NCBI GenBank assembly: GCA_963731035.1
Contig: CAVSUY010000022.1
Coordinates: 556,105-620,104, forward strand
Reading direction: 5' to 3'
DNA length: 64,000 bases
DNA from: JAANXG01 sp963731035
GTDB taxonomy: Bacteria; Pseudomonadota; Gammaproteobacteria; Arenicellales; JAANXG01
The notes below the pieces were generated by a model, which ran no database searches, was not told the origin of the DNA, and worked only from the letters and a program-made list of their open reading frames with translations. Positions 15,960 through 26,175 of this stretch are shown here, one piece after another. Position numbers and translations under genes: made by a program. Numbering within the stretch: position 1 is the first letter of the stretch; each line of letters opens with the position of its first letter.

Positions 15960-18026
15960 GTGACGCCCGGCCAACGCAATCATCTGGCAAGCGAGACCAG
16001 CCCGTACCTTCAGCAGCACGCGGGCAACCCGGTGGACTGGTATCCCTGGGGACCTGAAGCCCTGGCGCTTGCCCGGGAGCAGGGCAAACCTATTCTGCTG
16101 TCGATCGGCTACACGGCCTGCCACTGGTGCCACGTCATGGAGCGGGAGTCCTTCGAGGACGAGGCTACCGCGGCCTACATGAACGAGAACTTCGTGTGCA
16201 TCAAGGTGGACCGCGAGGAGCGCCCCGACCTGGACAAGGTGTATCAAATCGCGCACCAGCTTCTCAGTCAGCGGCCCGGCGGCTGGCCGCTCACCATCGT
16301 CATGGATCCAGTCCATCACGCCCCGTTTTTCGCCGGCACCTATTTCCCCGACCGGCCCCGCCACGGCATGCCGGCTTTTCTGGACGTTCTTACGCGCGTG
16401 GCCGGGTTCTATCGGACGCACAAGGACGATACGCTGCGCGACCAGGCCGGTGCGATCAAGGATGCGATGTCCCAGCTGTTCGCCGGCGAGGCGGGCACGG
16501 CGGATGCGGAACTGCTGAATCGTGCCGAGGCCGAACTCGAAAGCGCTTACGACCGGGGGAACGGCGGCTTCGGCACCGCACCCAAGTTTCCCCACCCGAC
16601 CAACCTGGCGCTTTGCATGCGGCTGTGGCGGCGGTCCCAGCGGCAGGGACAGGCGCGCAACTGGCTGTTGGATATTGCGCATCACTCTCTGCTTGCCATG
16701 GCCGACGGCGGCCTGTTCGACCACGTCGGCGGCGGGTTCTTCCGTTACTCCGTCGACGCCGCCTGGCGGATACCGCATTTTGAGAAGATGCTGTATGACA
16801 ATGCGCAGCTTCTGCCTCTATACGCCGACGCGTACCTGGCCACAGACGACGTGCGTTTCAAGGAGATCGCGCTGGGCACCGGACGCTGGATCACGAATGA
16901 GATGCAGTCACCCGCCGGTGCCTACTACTCCACCCTTGATGCAGATTCCGAAGGAGAGGAAGGGCGGTACTACCTGTGGACCCTGGACGAGATAAGAGAG
17001 GCACTCGGCGAGAACGAGTGGCGCGTGGCCGAAAGCCGCTTCGGCTTGGAGCCGGGCGGCACCAATTTCGAGGGGAAATGGCATCTGAGCGTTGCCAATG
17101 CGCTCGACGTCGTAGCCGCGAAGACCGCCCTGGACCGCGGCAGCGTCGAATCGCTGCTGAGCTCGGGGTGCGCCAAGCTGCAGGAGGTGCGCGCCCGGCG
17201 GGTGCGCCCGCTGCGCGACGAAAAGGTGCTCACCAGCTGGAATGGCTTGATGATTCAGGGGATGGCGCACGCCGGTCTGCAGCTCGACGAGCCCGCCTTC
17301 ATCGAATCCGCGGACAGGGCACTGGCGTTCGTCCGCACACATCTGTGGGACGGCGACCGGCTGTGGGCGACCACCAAGGACGGCATCACCCGCTTGAACG
17401 CCTATCTCGACGACTACGTTTTCCTGATCGACGCGCTGCTGACCATGAACCAATGCGCCTGGGACAACGACCGTATGCACTGGGCGGTCGAGCTGGCCGA
17501 TTTCGTCCTCGACCACTTCGAGGACGCCGCGAAGGGCGGGATGTATTTCACCTCCGACGACCACGAAATGCTGCTGCACCGGGACAAGCCGGGTATGGAT
17601 GACGCGACGCCCTCCGGCAACGGCATCGCCGCCCGGGTGCTGCTGCGTCTGGGACACCTGCTGGCGAAAACCCGCTATCTTCACGCCGGCAACCGTATCC
17701 TCGAGGCGATGTCCGAAATAATGCGCCGCTACCCTTCCGCCCATGGCGCACTGATGGCCGCCCTGTGCGAGCACTTGGAACCGGTGGAGACCATAGTGCT
17801 GCGCGGCGACCCTGCCGCCGCGGCGCAATGGCGGTCCCTGTGCCGCGGCTACCAGCCCGACCGGCAGATCTTTTCCATCCCCATGCAGACCCCGGGAACC
17901 GCGCCCGGTATAATCGCCGACATGAAAATTCGTGGTGACGTTACGGCGTACGTGTGCCGCGGCACGGCTTGCAGCGAGCCCATCACCGGGCAGTCGGAGT
18001 TTCAGCGGCAGTTGGGGAATCCTTAG
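15960..18026 (+). CDS. Thioredoxin-domain protein, YyaL/DUF255 family
   Basis: 688 aa, GTG start. The N-terminal DUF255 thioredoxin-like domain carries the family hallmark YTACHWCHVMERESFED with a CXXC, preceded by NHLASETSPYLQQHAGNPVDWYPWG. The rest is an (alpha/alpha)6-type barrel region with motifs such as GGFGTAPKFPHP and GGGFFRYSVDAAW. Homologues include bacterial YyaL and mammalian SPATA20; the substrate is not established. Probably cytosolic. The final ~30 residues are followed by repeat family B and the icd gene. Confidence 0.9.
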   Translation: MTPGQRNHLASETSPYLQQHAGNPVDWYPWGPEALALAREQGKPILLSIGYTACHWCHVMERESFEDEATAAYMNENFVCIKVDREERPDLDKVYQIAHQLLSQRPGGWPLTIVMDPVHHAPFFAGTYFPDRPRHGMPAFLDVLTRVAGFYRTHKDDTLRDQAGAIKDAMSQLFAGEAGTADAELLNRAEAELESAYDRGNGGFGTAPKFPHPTNLALCMRLWRRSQRQGQARNWLLDIAHHSLLAMADGGLFDHVGGGFFRYSVDAAWRIPHFEKMLYDNAQLLPLYADAYLATDDVRFKEIALGTGRWITNEMQSPAGAYYSTLDADSEGEEGRYYLWTLDEIREALGENEWRVAESRFGLEPGGTNFEGKWHLSVANALDVVAAKTALDRGSVESLLSSGCAKLQEVRARRVRPLRDEKVLTSWNGLMIQGMAHAGLQLDEPAFIESADRALAFVRTHLWDGDRLWATTKDGITRLNAYLDDYVFLIDALLTMNQCAWDNDRMHWAVELADFVLDHFEDAAKGGMYFTSDDHEMLLHRDKPGMDDATPSGNGIAARVLLRLGHLLAKTRYLHAGNRILEAMSEIMRRYPSAHGALMAALCEHLEPVETIVLRGDPAAAAQWRSLCRGYQPDRQIFSIPMQTPGTAPGIIADMKIRGDVTAYVCRGTACSEPITGQSEFQRQLGNP

Positions 18027-18098
18027 CCGTATTTCGTACCGGGGGTCCCGGCGCTGGTGCTGGACGACATGGATTGGATTCCGGCACATCCTCCGTTC

Positions 18099-18176
18099 AT
18101 GCAGGTCGGGATTTTTGTCCCGACAAATACCGGCGGCGCCTCGAACGCCGTTGTCGGCATGAATGCCGACCTGCAG
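18099..18176. repeat. Dispersed intergenic repeat, family B copy 2
   Basis: Ends GCAGGTCGG and CCGACCTGC form a 9-bp inverted repeat, and the interior GTCCCGACA...GTCGGCATGAATGCCGACCT aligns with the copies at 2420 and 46970. It lies just upstream of icd. Confidence 0.65.
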
Positions 18177-18213
18177 CGACAGACTCTCAATTAACCCAAT
18201 CAGGAAGCCATTC

Positions 18214-19980
<1,767 letters not shown>

Positions 19981-20016
19981 GCCGAAGCGGCGTCCTGCCG
20001 CCGTCCGTCGGCGGCG

Positions 20017-20051
20017 AGTGTACCCCGTCACTATTAGTGACGGGGTACACT
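20017..20051. repeat. 35-bp perfect palindrome with AGTGTACCCCG ends
   Basis: AGTGTACCCCGTCACTA and its exact reverse complement flank a single T. It lies in the 69-bp space between the convergent icd and EamA genes and overlaps the EamA stop codon. The ends match the termini of the 217-bp element at 43375-43591. It could also act as a bidirectional terminator, although no T-run follows. Confidence 0.85.
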
Positions 20052-20979
20052 AGGACGCCCCCCTCACGTGGGTTTCGTCCTCGACCAGAGGAACCGCAAG
20101 CTGCTCATCCTGGGTCATGATATGGGCCTTGTCGCGCTCACCGCGCAACATCATGGCACCCGCACTCGCCACGAGAAACGCACCGAGCAGCGACAGCCAG
20201 CCCCACAGCTCACCCCAGAAGAGCCAGCCGTAACCCGCGCCGTACAAAACGGCGGAAAATGAGAACAAACCGACCTCCGACGCGGGGGCGGCGGCGTAGC
20301 CCCGGGTCATCAGCAGCTGCCCGACCGTCGCCAGCGGTCCCAGGGACAGCAACAGGGCCCACTCCCGAGCCGTCGGGGTCTGCCAGGCCCAGGCCAAGGG
20401 CACCGCGGACACGCACACACCGATAAGGGCGAAGTAGAAAACCACGCGGGACGCCGGCTCAGTGCTGGACAATCGGCGCACCGCGGTCTTGGCCACCGCC
20501 GCAAAAAAGCTTCCGGCAAGGGCGATCAGCAGCACCCAGTTCACGTCTCCGGCGGGCTTCAGGATCAATACCACGCCCGCGAATCCGAGGACCAATGCGG
20601 CAGCGGCCCTGCGGTGGAACCGTTCCGACAGCCACAGATACGCCACGATCGGAATGAATATCGGCACGGTGAACTTCAGCAGCATGGCGTCCGCCAGCTT
20701 CATGTGCCCGATGGCGTAGAAGAAGCAATACATGGCGGCAAGGCCGGCGAAAGCACGTACGGCATGCAGATGAACGACTCCGGTCCTGAGCCGCGACAGG
20801 CCGCCCCTGAACAGGAAAGGCAGCAGGACCAGGAGCCCGAACAGATTGCGGAAGAAGACGATGCTCTCGTTCGGCAGGTCATGGGAGAGCGTCTTGATCA
20901 CCGCTCCCATGGATGCGAGCACAAACTCAGAAACGAGTATGAAGGCCGCTCCGACGATAAGACTTTGTTTGTATATCAT
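20050..20979 (-). CDS. EamA/DMT-family membrane transporter
   Basis: 309 aa from the ATG at 20979. Ten predicted TM helices are arranged as two EamA repeats; the first begins about residue 5 (IVGAAFILVSEFVLASMGAV) and the second after KPAGDVNWVL. Conserved elements include the Arg-Asn pair after the second helix (FFRNLFGLLVLLP) and the LKFTVPIFIPIVAYLWLSE segment. Members export metabolites or amino acids; the substrate is not predictable here. The frame opens earlier at a TTG (21015), which overlaps the probable promoter shared with folK. Confidence 0.88.
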   Translation of the reverse strand: MIYKQSLIVGAAFILVSEFVLASMGAVIKTLSHDLPNESIVFFRNLFGLLVLLPFLFRGGLSRLRTGVVHLHAVRAFAGLAAMYCFFYAIGHMKLADAMLLKFTVPIFIPIVAYLWLSERFHRRAAAALVLGFAGVVLILKPAGDVNWVLLIALAGSFFAAVAKTAVRRLSSTEPASRVVFYFALIGVCVSAVPLAWAWQTPTAREWALLLSLGPLATVGQLLMTRGYAAAPASEVGLFSFSAVLYGAGYGWLFWGELWGWLSLLGAFLVASAGAMMLRGERDKAHIMTQDEQLAVPLVEDETHVRGAS

Positions 20980-21076
20980 GCGAAAAAACGTATAAAGTGT
21001 GCGGTGCTGATCCAACGCCCCATCCAGGACCCAGTCGATCCCTTCCTTGCACCGTCAACAGCCCCATAACGAACCC

Positions 21077-21571
21077 GTGGCTGCATATGTCGGAGTGGGC
21101 AGTAACATCGGCAACGGCCCCGTCACCTTGAGAAACGCCATCGAAAGCGTCGATCGCCTGCCCCGCACCCGGGTCGGCCGCCGGTCGTCCTTCTACCGGT
21201 CGCCGCCGATGGGAGTGGTGAGCCAGAAGTCGTTCGTCAATGCCGTGGTACAGGTGGAAACGCGCCTGACGGCGCCCGCTCTGCTGCTGGCACTCCACGA
21301 GATCGAGCGCCGCTTCGGGCGGGTCAGGAGGCTGCGCTGGGGACCGCGCACGCTGGACCTGGACATCCTTGTGTACGGCGACAGTACCATGAATCGGCAG
21401 GGCCTGATAATTCCGCATCCCGGCATATCCTTGCGTCCGTTCGTGCTATACCCGCTGGTGGAGATCGCTCCGGGGCTGCATGTCCCGGGGATGGGAACGG
21501 CACGCTCGCTGCTCAGGCAATGCCGGGGGCCGGTGCCGACGCGGCTGCGTAGCTTAAGCAATCGCGCCTGA
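21077..21571 (+). CDS. folK: 2-amino-4-hydroxy-6-hydroxymethyldihydropteridine pyrophosphokinase (HPPK)
   Basis: 164 aa from GTG 21077 (MAAYVGVGSNIGNG); TTG 21047 is possible. It transfers pyrophosphate from ATP to hydroxymethyldihydropterin in folate synthesis. Signatures: AYVGVGSNIGN, SSFYRSPPMG, FVNAVVQVET and the catalytic WGPRTLDLDILVYGD with IIPHPGISLRPFVLYPL. The last four codons and the stop are contributed by the left arm of a family A repeat, so the native C-terminus may have been altered by repeat insertion. FolB and FolP are not nearby. Confidence 0.92.
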   Translation: MAAYVGVGSNIGNGPVTLRNAIESVDRLPRTRVGRRSSFYRSPPMGVVSQKSFVNAVVQVETRLTAPALLLALHEIERRFGRVRRLRWGPRTLDLDILVYGDSTMNRQGLIIPHPGISLRPFVLYPLVEIAPGLHVPGMGTARSLLRQCRGPVPTRLRSLSNRA

Positions 21572-21641
21572 AGCCGCTCCTACAATCCGTGGTTCAGCAC
21601 CATGGCAAACCCTGGATTGTAGGAGCGGCTTTAGCCGCGAT
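21561..21641. repeat. Dispersed inverted-repeat element, family A, paired copy overlapping the folK 3' end
   Basis: Left arm ATCGCGCCTGAAGCCGCTCC and right arm GTAGGAGCGGCTTTAGCCGC, with an additional AATCC...GGATT pairing between them. The folK stop codon lies inside the left arm. Confidence 0.88.
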
Positions 21642-21656
21642 AGGTGTCACCGAGGC

Positions 21657-22595
21657 CTACAGCTCGATCGAGGCTCCGAAGCTATCTCGATAGCGCCGCG
21701 CAAAATCCTCGCGGGTGAAGGAGTGGTTCTGGGTACCGTGCTGCTCTATCTTGATTCCTCCGGCCAAGGAAGCGATGCGGCCCGTTGTCTCCCAGTCGAA
21801 GCGACGGCTCAAGCCGTACAACAGGCCCGCACGATAGGCATCGCCGCAGCCCGTCGGGTCCACGACCTTGTCCACCCGGGCCGTGGGGATTTCCAACACC
21901 TGACCGTCCGTGTAGATCCACGACCCCTCTCCGCCCCGGGTCACGATCATGGCCTCCACCTGGGTCGCGATGGCCTCGAGGTCCCTGCCCGTGCGCTCCT
22001 GAAGCAGGCGGCTCTCGTAGTCGTTGACCGTGATGTAGGAAGCCTGATCGATGAATTCGTCCAGTTCCTCCTTGCCGAACATGGGCAGGCCCTGGCCGGG
22101 ATCGAAAATGAACGGTATCCCGCGATCGGCGTATTGCCGGCTGTGCTCGATCATGGCCTGGCGGCCGTCGGGAGCCAGGATCCCCAGATCGACGCCGCTT
22201 GCAGCGTCGACCCGGTTGCGGTGCGCCTCGTTCATGGCCCCGGGATGAAACGCCGTGATCTGGTTGTCGTCCATGTCCGTGGTGATATATGCCTGGGCGG
22301 TGTAGGTGCCGGGCACCGGCGTGACATGGCTGCGGTCGATAGCGTGCCGGTCCATCCATTCAGCATAGTGCCGGAAGTCATCCCCCACCGTGCCCATAGG
22401 CACGGGATCTCCGCCGAGCAGCTTCAGGTTGTAGGCGATGTTGCCGGCGCAACCGCCGAATTCTCGGCGCATGGCGGGGACCACGAAGCACACGTTGAGT
22501 ATGTGCACCTGGTCCGGAAGGATGTGGTTCTTGAATCGGTCCTCGAATACCATGATGGTGTCGTAGGCGAACGATCCGCAAATCAGTACCGACAT
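21657..22595 (-). CDS. PfkB-family carbohydrate/nucleoside kinase (adenosine kinase-like)
   Basis: 312 aa. Both PfkB signatures are present: the N-terminal GGCAGNIAYNLKLLGG and the C-terminal DPTGCGDAYRAGLLYGL with the catalytic Asp. The opening MSVLICGSFAYDTIMVFEDRF and the spacing resemble bacterial adenosine/ribokinase-like members. It phosphorylates a sugar or nucleoside hydroxyl using ATP; the substrate is unresolved. gcvH ends 27 nt upstream on the same strand, which suggests co-transcription but no obvious pathway link. Confidence 0.88.
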   Translation of the reverse strand: MSVLICGSFAYDTIMVFEDRFKNHILPDQVHILNVCFVVPAMRREFGGCAGNIAYNLKLLGGDPVPMGTVGDDFRHYAEWMDRHAIDRSHVTPVPGTYTAQAYITTDMDDNQITAFHPGAMNEAHRNRVDAASGVDLGILAPDGRQAMIEHSRQYADRGIPFIFDPGQGLPMFGKEELDEFIDQASYITVNDYESRLLQERTGRDLEAIATQVEAMIVTRGGEGSWIYTDGQVLEIPTARVDKVVDPTGCGDAYRAGLLYGLSRRFDWETTGRIASLAGGIKIEQHGTQNHSFTREDFARRYRDSFGASIEL

Positions 22596-22622
22596 TCAAT
22601 ACTCCCGTTGCAGGCTCGACGG

Positions 22623-23012
22623 CTATTCGGAGTCGAGCAGTTCCTGGTAGGCGTCCGCGTCCAGCAACTCGTTCCAATCGTCCTCGTCATCCGGGCGGAT
22701 GCGGAACAACCAACCGTCGGCGAATGGACTTTGATTGACCAGTTCGGGGGTGTCGTCCAGGGCCGTGTTGGTTTCGACAATCTCGCCGTTGACCGGCGCA
22801 TAGATGTCGGACGCGGCCTTGACCGATTCCACCACCGCACACTCGTCACCAGCGCCGACCGTGCTTCCAACCCCGGGCAGCTCCACGAACACCATGTCCC
22901 CCAACTGGTCCTGTGCGTGGTCGGTAATGCCCACCTCGAAGTGTCCGTCCTCCATACGGCGGATCCACTCGTGTGACTTCGTATATCGCAGTTCGCCAGG
23001 AATCTCACTCAT
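22623..23012 (-). CDS. gcvH: Glycine cleavage system H protein
   Basis: 129 aa lipoyl carrier that shuttles the aminomethyl group between P, T and L proteins. The lipoylated lysine is in CAVVESVKAASDIYAPV, and the N-terminus YTKSHEWIRR and the ITDHAQDQLGDMVFVELP segment are diagnostic. Length is normal. AGGTTC/GGGGAGG lies upstream of the ATG. No gcvT or gcvP is in the window, so the system is split. I looked for a glycine riboswitch in the 197-bp leader and did not find its conserved core. Confidence 0.96.
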   Translation of the reverse strand: MSEIPGELRYTKSHEWIRRMEDGHFEVGITDHAQDQLGDMVFVELPGVGSTVGAGDECAVVESVKAASDIYAPVNGEIVETNTALDDTPELVNQSPFADGWLFRIRPDDEDDWNELLDADAYQELLDSE

Positions 23013-23157
23013 CGTCGAAGAACCTCCCCAGAATCAAATGACACGCCCCGGTGTACGGCAATCCGGGGCAACGCGAACTATAGCCAGCATGAAGATCGAA
23101 CTCTAGCTTGACGCGGGAGCGATACTGAAGTAGTCGGGGGTCCCGGCACTGTGGCGC

Positions 23158-23180
23158 GAGAGCGCCGGACCAACGCTCTC
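23158..23180. terminator. Hairpin downstream of fur
   Basis: GAGAGCG and CGCTCTC form a 7-bp stem about 30 nt past the fur stop. No T-run follows, so terminator activity is a guess. Confidence 0.3.
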
Positions 23181-23209
23181 CGACTGCAAAGACCCGCGAC
23201 GGGACCCCG

Positions 23210-23671
23210 TCAGGACGCACCCAGTATTCCTTCCGACTTCTTTATTGAGCACTTGCCGTTCTTCTTCATACCCTGGCAGACCCCGTACATGTGCAGGGAA
23301 TGGTCCTCCAGGATAAAGCCTGCGTTCTCCGCAACCTTGCGCTGGCGATCCTCGATAGTCTTGTCGTAGAACTCGAAGACCCGCCCGCATTCCATGCACA
23401 CCATATGATCGTGGTGGCCTTCATCGTCCAGCTCGAACACCGACCGGCCACCTTCAAAGTTGTGGCGGATCACCAGCCCCGCATTCTCGAACTGCGTGAG
23501 CACGCGGTAGACGGTCGCCAGGCCGATGTCCTCCCCGGCGTCGAGCAGTTCCTTGTAGACGTCCTCCGCTGTCATGTGCCGGACCTTGGCCTGCTCCAGG
23601 ATACCGAGAATCCTGAGGCGCGGGACGGTGGTCTTCAGGCCTGCCTTCTTCAGTTCATTGGGTGATGGCAC
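23210..23671 (-). CDS. fur: Ferric uptake regulator
   Basis: 153 aa with GTG start (MPSPNELKKAGLKTTVPRLR). Winged-helix DNA-binding domain with the recognition-helix region DIGLATVYRVLTQFENAGLV, then the metal-binding/dimerisation domain HHDHMVCMECGRVFEF with a CXXC zinc site. A second cysteine pair, GVCQGMKKNGKCS, is near the C-terminus. It represses iron-uptake genes when loaded with Fe(II). No clear Fur box is visible in its own upstream region. It has its own transcription unit by spacing. Confidence 0.96.
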   Translation of the reverse strand: MPSPNELKKAGLKTTVPRLRILGILEQAKVRHMTAEDVYKELLDAGEDIGLATVYRVLTQFENAGLVIRHNFEGGRSVFELDDEGHHDHMVCMECGRVFEFYDKTIEDRQRKVAENAGFILEDHSLHMYGVCQGMKKNGKCSIKKSEGILGAS

Positions 23672-23745
23672 CGCCAGATCTCCACGGTGGGACTAGGCCA
23701 CATCAAGTATCAGCCCTCATTATCGCAAATAACCGCGCCGATGGA

Positions 23746-24942
23746 CTAAGGTTTGACCACTTGTACGCCGAGTGCCCGCCGTGCCAGCAAGTGCTTCAGC
23801 CAGTCCTGGCGATCCACCGCATCCAGCCCCAGTCCGCGAATACGGCGAAGAAACTCCGATTCACTGGAGAACAGGCCGTGCAGTACGTCGAGCATGCCCA
23901 GCATGGAGAGATTCTCGCTGCGCCGCCAGCGCTCGAACCGCCGCAGTACGTCCAGGCGCCCGATGTCCCGCCCCCGGCTCCCCGCCTCGAGCATCACCTG
24001 CGCCAGCGAAACCGCATCTGCGAATCCGAGGTTCGCGCCCTGCCCGGCGAGGGGATGTACAACGTGGGCGGCGTCCCCGATCAACGCGCCCCGCGCCGCC
24101 ACGTAACGGGCCGCCCGGCGCCTGGACAGGTCGAAGCTCCCGACTGGACTCAGGACCTCGACGGCGCCCAACTTGCTTTCGAACGCCGTCTCCAGCCTGC
24201 GGCCGAATGACTGCGTGTCCAGTTCCGACAGTTCCTCCGAAAGCTCTGCATCACAGGTCCACACCACCGAGCAATGGCCGTTGGCCAGCGGCAGGAAGGC
24301 CACTGGCCCGGTGGTCAGGAAGCGTTGCCAGGCCGTCCGCCGGTGGGGAAGTTCCGTGGCCACTTCGCAGACGAAGGCGCGCTGGCCGTAGAGGCGCATA
24401 TCCAGGGATATCCCCAGCTGCTCCCGCACCCACGAATGAGCGCCGTCGGCGCCGACGACGAGCCTCGCACTCAATGTTCCGCCGTCTTCGATCGCGAGCC
24501 GGCATCGATCCGGCTCCACGGTCAGGTGCCGGGGGGTTGTTCCAAGCCGCAGATCGATGCCGCGCGCCGCCTCGATCGACTCGAGCAGGGCGTTTTGAAT
24601 ATTCGCGTTCTCGATGATGTAGCCCAGCCAGGGCTCGCCGATCTCGGCGGCGTCGAACTCGATCGATCCTCCGCTGAATGCATCCCACACGTACATGGAC
24701 TCGTATGGGCCGACGCGTTCCGCGTGCAGCCTTTCCCAGGCGCCGGCCGAGTCCAGCATGGACCGGCTCCCCGGGCTGATGGCGCTGACCCGCAGGTCGT
24801 AGTGGTCCCCGGGCAGGGCCCTGGTGGGAGCCCCGGCATCAAGAAGGGCGACGGAAAGAGGCGAGTCCCGTAAGGCCGCCGCGAAAGCGGAGCCGACCAT
24901 GCCGGCGCCCACAACGATAATGTCGTAGTCCCGCGCCTTCAT
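23746..24942 (-). CDS. visC: UbiH/UbiF/VisC-family FAD-dependent monooxygenase
   Basis: 398 aa flavoprotein hydroxylase of ubiquinone biosynthesis. FAD-binding GXGXXG in IIVVGAGMVGSAFAAAL, the middle DG motif LVVGADGAHSWVREQLG, and the C-terminal GDAAHVVHPLAGQGANLGFADA. By position next to ubiH it is most likely the UbiI (VisC) C5-hydroxylase or UbiF; sequence alone does not decide. The ATG at 24942 is 1 nt past the ubiH stop. Confidence 0.93.
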   Translation of the reverse strand: MKARDYDIIVVGAGMVGSAFAAALRDSPLSVALLDAGAPTRALPGDHYDLRVSAISPGSRSMLDSAGAWERLHAERVGPYESMYVWDAFSGGSIEFDAAEIGEPWLGYIIENANIQNALLESIEAARGIDLRLGTTPRHLTVEPDRCRLAIEDGGTLSARLVVGADGAHSWVREQLGISLDMRLYGQRAFVCEVATELPHRRTAWQRFLTTGPVAFLPLANGHCSVVWTCDAELSEELSELDTQSFGRRLETAFESKLGAVEVLSPVGSFDLSRRRAARYVAARGALIGDAAHVVHPLAGQGANLGFADAVSLAQVMLEAGSRGRDIGRLDVLRRFERWRRSENLSMLGMLDVLHGLFSSESEFLRRIRGLGLDAVDRQDWLKHLLARRALGVQVVKP

Positions 24943-24943
24943 A

Positions 24944-26170
24944 TCACGGGGACAGCGGCAGGCCCCGGCTCAAGCGGGGCAGCCTTCCACTCAGGCCCAT
25001 GGTTCGTTGTACGAGAAACCGCTTGGCGGGTGGAAAGTGATTCAGCGCCGCCAGGGCGATGTTGCGGCCGGCAATCATGGGCGCGAGATCATTGGCGAAA
25101 ATTCGGATCAGCCCGTCGGTGAACCGGGTGGTGTTGTCGATATCCCGCCGGCGCCAGTCCCGGTACTGATTCAGAACGGCGGTGCGCCCGAGGTCGCGGT
25201 CCCGTTTCCAGTGGGTCGCGAGGACTTCGGCGAGCACGGCGGCGTCGCGCAGCCCGAGGTTGAACCCCTGCCCTGCCACCGGGTGGATGGTATGCGCGGC
25301 GTTTCCGATCACCACCGCCCGCCCCCGCACCGGGTCCGGGACTTGTATCAGTTTCAACGGATAAGCACGGCGCCGGCCGGGCGACGCGAGGGCTCCCAGC
25401 CAGTTGCCGAAGCGTTCCTGCAGCCGCTCCAGGAAGTCCGCGTCGGAGTACCCGAGGATACGCTCCACCTGATCGTTGCGCGCCGTCCACACCGCCCCGT
25501 AGCGATTGTTCGACGTCGGCAGGAACGCCAGCGGCCCGGTGGAAGTGAAACGCTCGAACGCCGTGTTTGCCATCGGCGCCTCGGGCGTCACGGTGCACAG
25601 TATGGCGGTCTGCCCGTAGTCGTGGGTGGTGGACGCGATCCCGAGCATGTCGCGGGTAGCGGACGCGCCGCCGTCGGCCAGCACCGCGACCCGCGCCCGG
25701 AGCGGCTCGCCCTGAGTGTCCAGGGAAACGGACACCGCTTCGTCGTCCGTCTCGATGGCGGTCACCCGCGCGGGGCAATGGAGACTCGCCGCGCGGGAGT
25801 CGGTGATCCACTGCACCAGGCTCAGCCCGATCACCCGGGCCGGCACCACGTATCCCAGGGCGGGCATGTCGAACTCTGCCGCCGACAATCGGGTCTTCCC
25901 GAAGTGTCCGCGGTCGGAGATGAGAATATGCTCGATAGGGGTCATGCCATGGGACTCTATGGCGGGCCACACGCCCAGGCCGTCCAGGATGCGCTTGGAC
26001 GCCGGCGCCAGGGACAGGGTCTTCTCGTCGTAGCTTGGCTGCGTGTCGGACCGGAACGGCACCGCTTCGATCAGAGCGATGTCCAGGCCCAGCGGCTTCA
26101 GCGCGCAGGCCAGGCTCGCACCGATCAAGCCGCCGCCGACGATAACGATATCGTGGTCGTACCCGGCCAT
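24944..26170 (-). CDS. ubiH: 2-octaprenyl-6-methoxyphenol hydroxylase
   Basis: 408 aa from the ATG at 26170 (MAGYDHDIVIVGGGLIGASL). FAD-dependent hydroxylase of the ubiquinone pathway with the three expected motifs: GGGLIGASLACALKPLG, VLADGGASATRDMLG and GNAAHTIHPVAGQGFNLGLRDA. The frame continues upstream to 26380 inside pepP, but that part is an out-of-frame reading of the peptidase. Its start is 5 nt after the pepP stop and its stop 1 nt before visC: ygfB-pepP-ubiH-visC is one operon, as in many gammaproteobacteria. Confidence 0.95.
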   Translation of the reverse strand: MAGYDHDIVIVGGGLIGASLACALKPLGLDIALIEAVPFRSDTQPSYDEKTLSLAPASKRILDGLGVWPAIESHGMTPIEHILISDRGHFGKTRLSAAEFDMPALGYVVPARVIGLSLVQWITDSRAASLHCPARVTAIETDDEAVSVSLDTQGEPLRARVAVLADGGASATRDMLGIASTTHDYGQTAILCTVTPEAPMANTAFERFTSTGPLAFLPTSNNRYGAVWTARNDQVERILGYSDADFLERLQERFGNWLGALASPGRRRAYPLKLIQVPDPVRGRAVVIGNAAHTIHPVAGQGFNLGLRDAAVLAEVLATHWKRDRDLGRTAVLNQYRDWRRRDIDNTTRFTDGLIRIFANDLAPMIAGRNIALAALNHFPPAKRFLVQRTMGLSGRLPRLSRGLPLSP

Positions 26171-26175
26171 GGCGT

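Noticed and set aside
23013..23209. Glycine riboswitch in the gcvH leader
   Set aside because: The conserved paired aptamer cores were not found; the visible GAGAGCG/CGCTCTC hairpin is better explained as a fur 3' structure.
23672..23745. Fur box in front of fur
   Set aside because: No stretch close to the GATAATGATAATCATTATC consensus; only scattered AT-rich bases.
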